Shown here: positions 1-7,700 of the stretch, piece by piece
Layout of the letters: the number at the start of each line of letters is the position of its first letter
Position numbering within the stretch: position 1 is the stretch's first letter
From: Bacteroidales bacterium UBA5072
Lineage (GTDB): Bacteria; Bacteroidota; Bacteroidia; Bacteroidales; UBA10428
Length of the DNA: 13,021 bases
Reading direction: 5' to 3'
Assembly: GCA_002415855.1 (NCBI GenBank)
Contig: DIAS01000008.1
Coordinates: 1-13,021, forward strand
Program-made: the position numbers and the translations under genes
The notes under the pieces: model-generated
The model's input: only the letters and a program-made list of their open reading frames with translations
Told to the model about the DNA's origin: nothing
The model's database searches: none

Positions 1-1346
1 GTACTGCCTGCCTGCCAGCTGCTTGCACTTGTCGGATCGCTTACCTCAATCTCATACGATACTCCAACTTGTGTAACATTAATAATTTTCGAGCTAGCAC
101 CGGTCCCTGAAACAGTCAAAGTTGTATTTCTATCTGAGGTTGATGTATTTGAACTGGTAGACTTGACAGTAATTGTTGCATTACCGCTTCCTGAATACTG
201 GTCAACTTCAAGCCAGCTGGCATTCTCGTTTATACTCCATGATGTATTTGATGTAATAATGAATGGATATTCATCTCCCGAGTTTGAAAACAAAGTAATA
301 GAATTTATATCTACCTCTAAAATAACTGGCACAGTACCCGTTCCTGAAAGATTTGAGGAAACGCTGTTTGTTCCGTTTGTTCCAACAACATCAAGTACGC
401 CGGTTTTAATTCCTACGCTTTTAGGACAGAACCTTACCTTGATGCTTTTTGTCTGATTTGCACCCAACGAAAAAGTACCACTTCCACTCGTAATTTCAAA
501 CTGATCAACATTTGATCCGGTAAGTGCAACATTTCCTGAAGCCTGTCCGCCCCCAGTATTTTTAAGAATAAAAGTCTGTTCAGTTGAACAGTTGTTGATC
601 AAGGTATTGATAAATCCATAACTTGCGGGTGTCAAGGTCAATTTGGGTTTAAGCTTTCCTTTTAGTTTCACCTGGCACAAATAGGGCCCTTCTTTTGCAG
701 TTGTTGCTGCACCGTAATTTGATACAAAATAGAAGTCAATACGTTGATTAAGACTCGGGGTAATCGTATAAGATTTTGAGTTAACGATATAATTATTATA
801 TTGTGTTCCAGTTGGTTGGTTGGTTGAAAAAAGACTTTGAATTGTTGGACCTGATTTGCAATACACAATAAAAAAGTCACTGCTATTAATAGTGGGTATA
901 CCATATGAGAACTCCAGTACATATTCCTCAAAATCCTCATAAGAAAGATTTGGATTATATTTATCGAGGGCCCAGTCAATCCAGAATTCAGCATGAGTTG
1001 CCATGTCTCTTTTATAACGGATAAAACCACTATAATCACAATTTGGATCAGAGCCTGCAACATAAAAATGATATCCTTCATTTGTACTGATATTATAACC
1101 CCATGTATCTCTGGAGACGGCTCCATTGGTGCCACAAGGACGTTCATTGGTGCCAATCCTCTCCCAGCCTGGATTGCCGGACAAACTCCAAACTTCCCAC
1201 AAGTTATTACTTGTTGTAAGATCTCCAACATCTATAGAATATATTGTTACATAATCCTGGGCATTTAAATGAACCTCAAATCCCAATAAAAATAACACCA
1301 ACAATTGAAAGCAGAATCTTATACAAAATGAGATTACAGGTTTCAT
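1..1346 (-). CDS. Secreted multidomain protein with ASH-like and BACON domains (C-terminus beyond window)
   Basis: The frame is open from an ATG at 1346 to the left edge: 448 codons with no stop, so the C-terminus is missing. Residues 1-29 form a signal peptide with a hydrophobic core (QLLVLFLLGF) and a likely cleavage around LNAQ-D, so the product is exported. Residues ~30-225 are rich in aromatic residues and look beta-rich; I do not recognise the family. Residues ~230-340 resemble an ASH / choice-of-anchor-D Ig-like domain (TFILKNTGGG..., KVRFCPKSVG...). Residues ~343-433 match BACON, with TSWSINENASWLEVD, YSGSGNATITV, then DRNTTLTVSG and VTQVG. The last visible residues (EVSDPTSASSWQAGS) look like the start of a Kre9/KNH-type Ig-like domain. 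BACON is commonly tied to carbohydrate or mucin binding in Bacteroidota, so a surface or extracellular binding role is inferred. No catalytic domain is visible. The gene lies 215 nt downstream of the LytTR regulator and may be its target. Confidence 0.85.
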   Translation of the reverse strand, partial: MKPVISFCIRFCFQLLVLFLLGFEVHLNAQDYVTIYSIDVGDLTTSNNLWEVWSLSGNPGWERIGTNERPCGTNGAVSRDTWGYNISTNEGYHFYVAGSDPNCDYSGFIRYKRDMATHAEFWIDWALDKYNPNLSYEDFEEYVLEFSYGIPTINSSDFFIVYCKSGPTIQSLFSTNQPTGTQYNNYIVNSKSYTITPSLNQRIDFYFVSNYGAATTAKEGPYLCQVKLKGKLKPKLTLTPASYGFINTLINNCSTEQTFILKNTGGGQASGNVALTGSNVDQFEITSGSGTFSLGANQTKSIKVRFCPKSVGIKTGVLDVVGTNGTNSVSSNLSGTGTVPVILEVDINSITLFSNSGDEYPFIITSNTSWSINENASWLEVDQYSGSGNATITVKSTSSNTSTSDRNTTLTVSGTGASSKIINVTQVGVSYEIEVSDPTSASSWQAGS

Positions 1347-1387
1347 CGGGTTTAGAATTAGTGACTTATAAACCTAATGAAAAAAAG

Positions 1388-1423
1388 CAAATGATAAAGT
1401 AACTAGTCAGTCTATCGATGCAA
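1388..1423 (-). promoter_or_regulatory. Candidate promoter of the BACON-domain gene
   Basis: On the minus strand TTGCAT (1423-1418) is followed after 19 nt by TTTATCATTTG (1398-1388), which ends 41 nt before the ATG. It resembles the Bacteroidota -33 TTTG / -7 TAnnTTTG promoter, but TA and TTTG are 3 nt apart instead of 2. A near-identical pair lies upstream of the kinase gene at 4397. This is pattern matching only. Confidence 0.25.
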
Positions 1424-1460
1424 AGAGAGGAAATCAGTGAGGGAAGATATAATTTTCCTG

Positions 1461-1527
1461 AAGTACTTGATGCATTTATGCATCTGCAATACTCTGATGA
1501 AATTCTGATTATTTAGTAAAGTACTTG
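1461..1527. repeat. Duplicated palindromic octamer plus inverted repeat, possible operator
   Basis: AAGTACTTG occurs at 1461-1469 and again at 1519-1527; its first eight bases are a perfect palindrome. Overlapping the first copy is a perfect inverted repeat, GATGCAT-TT-ATGCATC (1469-1484). All lie in the gap between the regulator stop and the BACON-domain gene, upstream of that gene's candidate promoter. A binding site for the adjacent regulator is possible, but short AT-rich palindromes can arise by chance. Confidence 0.2.
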
Positions 1528-1561
1528 GTTTATATGGAATGGCAAGTATGTCGGATACCAA

Positions 1562-2323
1562 TCAAACCAGTCTTTCCAGGTATCTTATTCTTAAAACAGG
1601 TATTTTAAACTCATAGCTCACCTCATCCTTTTTCAGGATGCAGAGTCTTTTGCCACGCAGTACTTTTACCAGGTAGGCCAGGTTAATGATCACCGAACGG
1701 TTGATCCGGGCAAAAGAATTTCTGGGAAGGATCTCTTCCAGGGAACCAAGGTTCATCGTGACCACCTCCGGTTTGTCCTTCCCAAGATGAATTTCGGAAT
1801 AATTCCAGTCAGCCTGTATATAAACAATATCTTCAGGATTGACCAGGGTAAAACCACCGGTGGTATTGAACCTGATCTTTCTCTTGCCGGTATGTTCCAA
1901 CAAGGCAGTATAAGTGACTTCCAGCTCTTTCCGGTCAAAATGCATCATGAACCGCTCGATGGCCAGGATCAGCTCTCCCGCATCAACCGGCTTTACAAGA
2001 AAATCGAATGCCGAAGCCCTGATGGCTTGTATGGCGAACCTGTCAAAGGCTGTAATAAAAATAACGAAGGGTCTGACAGCGGTGTGGTTTAATGCTTCAA
2101 GTACCTCAAACCCGGTCATACCGGGCATTTGAATATCCATGAAAACCAGATCAGGTTTGGTTTGCAGGATGGCTGTAATCGCTTTCTGCGGTTCACTTAT
2201 TTTTGCAACAATCTTCAACCGTGAGAATGCAGATAAGAGGCTTTCCAGCATATCTGCAGCGGCAGCCTCATCATCCACAATGATGCAATTCACCTGTTTG
2301 TTCCCGTTGCTTGTTTCATTCAT
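1562..2323 (-). CDS. LytTR-family response regulator (module B)
   Basis: This 253-residue cytoplasmic regulator has a receiver domain (residues ~11-125) and a LytTR DNA-binding domain (~147-253), the normal length for the LytR/AlgR family. The receiver has the acidic pair in IIVDDE (D17, D18), the phosphoacceptor D63 in FMDIQMPG, T91 in FITAF and K111 in FLVKP, so phosphorelay looks intact. The LytTR part shows the usual EDIVYIQAD and FARINRSVIINLAYL segments. Its end (IPVLRIRYLERLV) has Leu-Arg where many relatives have Ser-Arg. The ATG lies inside the 3' end of the kinase gene with an 8-nt overlap. An AGGAAA just upstream (2331-2326) may act as a ribosome site, so coupled translation is likely. 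It should be phosphorylated by that kinase and bind promoter DNA; the BACON-domain gene just downstream is the obvious candidate target, by inference. Confidence 0.95.
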   Translation of the reverse strand: MNETSNGNKQVNCIIVDDEAAAADMLESLLSAFSRLKIVAKISEPQKAITAILQTKPDLVFMDIQMPGMTGFEVLEALNHTAVRPFVIFITAFDRFAIQAIRASAFDFLVKPVDAGELILAIERFMMHFDRKELEVTYTALLEHTGKRKIRFNTTGGFTLVNPEDIVYIQADWNYSEIHLGKDKPEVVTMNLGSLEEILPRNSFARINRSVIINLAYLVKVLRGKRLCILKKDEVSYEFKIPVLRIRYLERLV

Positions 2324-4397
2324 GATTTCCTGATATGGTTATTTTGATCCTGGTACCATCCGGGTTACCTCCGGCATCAAACAGGTCCTCGATGGCCATG
2401 GCAATTCTGCCCGGGTGGTACTTGTTAAAAAGCTCTGCATACTGTTCCATTACTGCAAGTCCTTTGCCGGTAGTTTCAACGGCACAAGCACGGGCATAAT
2501 CCCTTCCCACACCATTATCTGTGATTTCGACACAATGACATTCCTGCCCGGGAAAAACCCTGAGGGTAAGCCTTCCCTTCCTTGTAAGCGGCAGAATACC
2601 ATGTTTCAGGGCATTTTCAACATGAACCTGGAGGATCATCTTTGGCAGTGGAATGCTCAGGTCCGCCAGAGGATCAATCTGGAAGTCATAATCAAATTTC
2701 TCTCTGAACCGGAATTTTTCAAGTGCGAGATAGTTTCTGGTAAATTCAATTTCCTCGTGTAAGCTTACTTCTACCTGATCCGATGACAGCAACAAGGCAC
2801 GGTGCAACCGAGAAAAATACTGCAGCTGCTTTTTAGCTTCCTCTTTGTCCTTGTCGGTTATGCTTACGATGATAGAATTGATGGCATTCATGATAAAATG
2901 GGGATCGAGCTGATTGCGGACGATCTGGAGCTGAAGATCGGTTATTCTCCTTTCTGTTTCTTGTTTTCGCCTGAACTGATCGTGCTGGATTTTCCTCACT
3001 AGCCAGGTAAACAGCAGGATACTCAGATATATGACGGCATAGATCAGCCATCTTAACTTATAAGTGGGATTACTGCCATATTCAAAAAGTAAAAAACTAT
3101 TTCCATTTTGTACATTTAACCGGGGAGGAACTCCCAGTCGTTTTTGAACAGATAATACCACTCCCTTCAGCCCATCACCATCAATTGGTAAGATAACCGG
3201 AAAATCAAGTTCGCTTTGATAAACTACCAGCTGCCTTTTGTAAAGATCGGTAATAATCACTTCCTGAATGCTGTCCTGGTTCAGGTCTATCAGAGTAACC
3301 TCTCCGGAATGATCATCAGGAACTGATCTTATATGCGCAAGGGAAGCATCGAACAGATCAATTCCGCTCTTTTCCCTGTGCAACATTAATCTTTCCCTTC
3401 CTTTTTTATTGCTGATGGTAAGGATCGATGTGGAATTCCCCGGAACATTCAATTTTTGTATCATGTCGCCATGGGGTGTAAAACACATCAGTTGGTTGGA
3501 ATCTCCCTGATTTTCAGGCGGACGATACAAAGCCGCAAGAACCGGCTTATTCAATTCATCCTTAACTACCGCAGGGATCAGATTCGAATACTTACCGTCA
3601 AATGACAACGGCTCAAATTCGAACAACAGTTCCCGGTTCAGTACCATCAGCCAGCTGTTGCTGTCGGGATAGGGTACATCCGGACCTCGTATATTGAAGG
3701 CTGCATATCCGTAGGGAATTATTTCTTTTACGTGGTCTCCGTTCAGATCTTCCTGGATGATACCCTTTATGAAATAGCCACTTTTGGGAGATATGAGAAA
3801 AGTATCGTGAATGGCATCATAGGCAAAAATATTCCTGGGATAAAGTGAATATCCGGTTCCAATGCCAAATATCAGCTCCCTGCAACCATCCCCGGTCAGA
3901 TCATCCATTTCACCTGCAATGATAAAAGGATCCATTTTGTTGTCCCTCACTCCCACCCGGGAGACCAACCTGTTTCTCCTGGTGTATCCCGGATTCCTGT
4001 AGTCCGGAATATTGTGTAACAGCACAGAGTCACCCGACATGGTAAACACATTAATCTCTTTAATGCCGTCACCATCCCGGTCTCCTGTAATAAGAGTACC
4101 GGATCGTTGAACAAAATCGTACCTGCCCCGGAAAGTCCATTGATCGAGCACGCCATTGGCATTTGCAACAGTTAGTCCGGCTGTGCCTATACTATTGTGA
4201 AAGATGGCTATTCTTTCACTGTTTCCATCGTGGTCAAGATCATCATACCGTACGATCTGGTCATTGGGGTAGGTGCCGCTTTCAATTATCGTTGCTACGA
4301 ACTTGTTCAACCGCACCGGAAAAATGATGAGCAGGAGCAATGTTACCCAAAAGGACAAAAGGAATGGATTGAGGAGTTCGGATAGGAAACGTTTCAT
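2316..4397 (-). CDS. Membrane sensor histidine kinase with FG-GAP/VCBS propeller sensor (module B)
   Basis: This 693-residue kinase has a membrane anchor at residues ~13-35 and a large extracytoplasmic region (~36-445). A second membrane segment (~449-467) is followed by a basic stretch and a His_kinase / HATPase pair of the LytS/YehU type. The phosphoacceptor is H500 in QLDPHFIMNAINS. The N-box is VHVENALKHG (N595), G1 is DNGVG (627-631) and G2 is GKGLAVM (644-650), so catalysis looks intact. The sensor part carries calcium-loop-like motifs typical of FG-GAP/VCBS beta-propellers: DLDHDG (53-58), DRDGDG (106-111), DLTGDG (166-171), DLNGDH (217-222) and DLNQDS (371-376). They are 51-60 residues apart, apart from one wide gap where blades are degenerate. 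Such sensors are unusual beside the common Y_Y_Y and two-component propellers. It overlaps its response regulator by 8 nt. The ligand is unknown; calcium dependence is inferred from the loops. Confidence 0.93.
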   Translation of the reverse strand: MKRFLSELLNPFLLSFWVTLLLLIIFPVRLNKFVATIIESGTYPNDQIVRYDDLDHDGNSERIAIFHNSIGTAGLTVANANGVLDQWTFRGRYDFVQRSGTLITGDRDGDGIKEINVFTMSGDSVLLHNIPDYRNPGYTRRNRLVSRVGVRDNKMDPFIIAGEMDDLTGDGCRELIFGIGTGYSLYPRNIFAYDAIHDTFLISPKSGYFIKGIIQEDLNGDHVKEIIPYGYAAFNIRGPDVPYPDSNSWLMVLNRELLFEFEPLSFDGKYSNLIPAVVKDELNKPVLAALYRPPENQGDSNQLMCFTPHGDMIQKLNVPGNSTSILTISNKKGRERLMLHREKSGIDLFDASLAHIRSVPDDHSGEVTLIDLNQDSIQEVIITDLYKRQLVVYQSELDFPVILPIDGDGLKGVVLSVQKRLGVPPRLNVQNGNSFLLFEYGSNPTYKLRWLIYAVIYLSILLFTWLVRKIQHDQFRRKQETERRITDLQLQIVRNQLDPHFIMNAINSIIVSITDKDKEEAKKQLQYFSRLHRALLLSSDQVEVSLHEEIEFTRNYLALEKFRFREKFDYDFQIDPLADLSIPLPKMILQVHVENALKHGILPLTRKGRLTLRVFPGQECHCVEITDNGVGRDYARACAVETTGKGLAVMEQYAELFNKYHPGRIAMAIEDLFDAGGNPDGTRIKITISGNHE

Positions 4398-4683
4398 ATA
4401 TTAAAATAACAGACTATTCTTATACCATAAACATACACATTGGTTTGAAAAATTACAAATGTTAAATACTCATATTTCGGGATATGCAATCAGGTCACTC
4501 GTGCACCGATTTGCACTATTGTTGCAGTTCCTGTATTTGTATCATCTTATAAAACATCAGGATATTGTTTTTGACCAGATTGGAGAAATGAGGGATCAGT
4601 GCCCGGCATGCAACAAGAATCGGTAAGAGAACCTGTTACACTTGAAAGGATCCATTCTACAGGGCGATGCAATACATAAAGAA
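4398..4683. other. Intergenic region upstream of the propeller kinase
   Basis: The gap between the kinase start and the repeat-protein stop is 352 nt. It holds a candidate kinase promoter (4456-4489) and the terminator of the repeat-protein gene (4684-4712). It also has a small GTGCA/TGCAC inverted repeat (4501-4516, 6-nt loop) of doubtful meaning. I see no coding frame with a credible start and no RNA gene. The kinase ATG has no Shine-Dalgarno sequence; its leader is AT-rich. Confidence 0.5.
4456..4489 (-). promoter_or_regulatory. Candidate promoter of the kinase-regulator operon
   Basis: On the minus strand TTGCAT (4489-4484) is followed after 17 nt by TTTAACATTTG (4466-4456), ending 58 nt before the ATG. 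The pair matches the one upstream of the BACON-domain gene in 16 of 17 motif positions. Both deviate from the Bacteroidota TAnnTTTG box by one spacing base. Confidence 0.25.
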
Positions 4684-4712
4684 CCGGCCTTTCATTATCG
4701 ATGAAAGGCCGG
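4684..4712 (-). terminator. Intrinsic terminator of the repeat-protein gene
   Basis: CCGGCCTTTCAT (4684-4695) and ATGAAAGGCCGG (4701-4712) pair perfectly over 12 bp around a 5-nt loop. On the minus strand the hairpin begins 37 nt after the stop at 4750 and is followed by TTCTTTATG, a weak T-rich tail. The plus-strand side has no T tract, so it most likely ends the minus-strand transcript of the large secreted protein and separates the two modules. Confidence 0.8.
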
Positions 4713-4749
4713 AACAGGTAGGAAAGCGCAATTGATAGGTTCTGCAGGA

Positions 4750-7700
4750 TTATCTGATTACAAGTCTGTCTTTGATCATGTGATCTCCGTAAATGATGGT
4801 GATATTATAGATACCAGGCACGGGATCAAAGTCCAACCGGTAATTCGGATCCTGCTGAACCCTGATGGTTTGTTGTTTGACCAGGGTACCATTCATCGCA
4901 TGGATGTAAAGCTCAAAATCAGTAACAATCATGTCACTCTTCAAATAAACAAAGGCTTCTCCGCTTGAAGGATTCGGATAAAGCCGGTATTCAATACCAA
5001 GATTGTTCTCATCCAAGCCTGTTATTTCATTGACCGTAATTTTGATTGTATCATTATCCGTGCAACCATTCTGGTCAGTGACCCTTACGCTGTAAGAGTA
5101 ATTCCCGGGATTTGACAACTGCAGTGTTATTGCGGAAGTAGTGGCATTGTTGGACCATTGGTATATGGAATAACCGGCCCCGGCATCCAACACAATACTT
5201 GAATTCTGATAAACCGAAATATCTTCGCCGAGATTGATATGAGGCGGAGTTGCTTTATATCCGTAATCAGAGCTCTCAGAAGATGAACCACAGGTATTCT
5301 TGGCAAAAATCCTGTATAGGGTCATGGCTGTTGTTGCGCCCATATCCTGGTAAGAATTGGCTGGTGTGTTTACCACGAATGTTGATCCGCGGTAAACATC
5401 ATAGGAGTTCGCTCCTGAAACCGTGTTCCATGACAGTGAAACCGACTCGCAACTGGTTCCGTCGCTTGCAACCAAAACAGGGGTCGCAGGTGCAGAGGCC
5501 CGGTGGCCGTAATCAGTCCCCTCGGTTGAATTTCCGCAGGAGCCTTTTGCAATTACTTTGTACTGAGTAGAAGTAAATACCGAACCGATGTCATTATAGC
5601 TTGTACTGAGGGTATTTAACAGGAATACCGTACCCCTGTAAATATCATAACTGTTTGCTCCCGATACCGCATTCCACGAAACCGATACAAATTCACAGTT
5701 GGTTCCGTCACTCGCATTTACAACAGGAGCAACAGGTCCGGCCGATTTATGGCCATTGTCGGTTCCCGCTGAGGAACTGCCGCATATATTCCTGGCGAAT
5801 ACCCGGTACTGGACAGATGAAGTTCCAGCTGTAATATCACTGAATGATGTATTTCCTGTATTTGTCAGGAAGGTTGACTCACGGTATACATCATAACTGG
5901 TGGCACCTGCAACAGCAGACCAGGAAACGGTTACAGCCTCACAGCTTGTACCGTCAGTGGCATTTACAGAAGGTGCAGAAAGGGCAACAGCTTTATAGCC
6001 ATTGTCAGACCCTTCGGCAGTGAAACCACAAGCATTCCTGGCAACGACGCGGTAAAGGGTCGTGGCCGATGACGCGGCATTGTCATTGTAGACAAGCGCT
6101 GTTGTATTGCCCAGCATGGTGGTGCCACGGTACACATCGTAGCTTATTGACCCCTGAACCGCATTCCATGAAATGACCACACCGTCACAGTTGGTACCCT
6201 TGCTGGCGCTGACGATCGGATTCGTGAGCACACTGCATGGGGCCCAGTTCAGATCGAGCGTATAATTTGCACAGGAGTACTGGCTGTTGCTGCTCCCGAC
6301 TACGATATAATAATAGCCTGCAACCGTAAGCGTATCAGAATTATACTCATTGCCGGAGGTATGAGACCACTTCAGAATCTTCTGGTTCATGTCATACAAC
6401 TCCAGGGCAACATCGGAGGGAGGATTAATGATGGACAGATTAATAACACCCTGCCCGGTTACATTGAACCTGAAAACATCCCAGTCATAAATCTCATTTA
6501 TATTGGCTGAAATTGAATGATTATAGGCTGTGCTGCCAAGGCTTGTGGAAAATGCCGTCGTATTATAGGAACTGAGTGAATTGTTGGGCTCAAAACTATC
6601 TGTACAAGTACTGGCCGGAACCCAGCTAACCGAGAGCGTATAATTGGAACAGGAATATCCACCGTTGCTGCTGCCGACAACAATATAATAATACCCTGTT
6701 GTTGTAACTGAATATACCAGTTGTTCACTGCCCTGGTTATTTGACCATTTAAGCCAGGTCTGGTTTTTATCGTACAGTTCAATACAGAGATCTGCTGGGG
6801 GATTATTGATTGTGATTGTTAATGAACCCTCGGCTGTGGTATTTAAACGGAAGACATCCCAATCGTTGACCGCACTTATGTTGGACAATATGGAGGTGTT
6901 CGACGACGAAGATCCGAATGCCGTGCTGAACGCTGTTGTGTTGTATGCACTCAGGGAGTTGTTGGGTTCATAGTTATCCGTGCAGGAGTTTGCCGGCACC
7001 CAGTTAACGGCAAGTGTGTAATTCGAGCACGAATATCCTCCGTTACTGCTACCGACAACTATGTAAAAGTACCCGGTGGTTGTCACTGAATAAACGATTT
7101 GCTCACTGCCCTGGTTATTTGACAAATTAAGCCAGGTCTGGTTTTTGTCGTACAGCTCAATGGCCAGGTCTGCCGGCGGATTGTTGATGGTGATGGTCAG
7201 CGTACCCGCAGCAGTTGTATTCAACCGGAATACATCCCAGTCGTTGGTAGCGCTTATGTTGGCCGATATGGAACTACTGGACGATGATGATCCGAACGCA
7301 GTGCTGAATGCCGTTGTGTTGTATGTGCTGAGCGAATTGTTGGGTTCGTAAGCGTCGTTACAGGTGGCCGACTCCGTAGTAAAGGCCAGGTCAGCACCAT
7401 AGGCTGTACCCGCTGAATTGGTTGCGTATGCCCTTACATGATACGTTGTGCCTGCTGTCAGCCCGGTAATGCTGCTGGAAAATGAACCTGTTCCCGATCC
7501 ATCGGTTGTTCTTGAATTTGAGGTGGTTGGATTTGAACTTATACTCCAGCACACTCCTCTTGCTGTCACAGAGGATCCTCCGTCAGACGTGACATTGCCT
7601 CCTCCGGTGGCCGTTGTTGTTGACATTGCAGAAGGTGTAATCGTCGTTACAGTGGGAGAAACAATATTTGCAGGTGTTGTAAAAGTCATATCCGAGCCAT

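Noticed and set aside
668..1231. A 187-codon minus-strand open frame
   Set aside because: It overlaps the BACON-domain gene in another frame. The chosen frame runs unbroken for 448 codons and has a signal peptide and recognisable domains; this one has neither.
4501..4516. GTGCA/TGCAC inverted repeat as a riboswitch or terminator
   Set aside because: The stem is only 5 bp with no T tract and no conserved surroundings. It lies over 100 nt upstream of the kinase ATG, so nothing supports a function.
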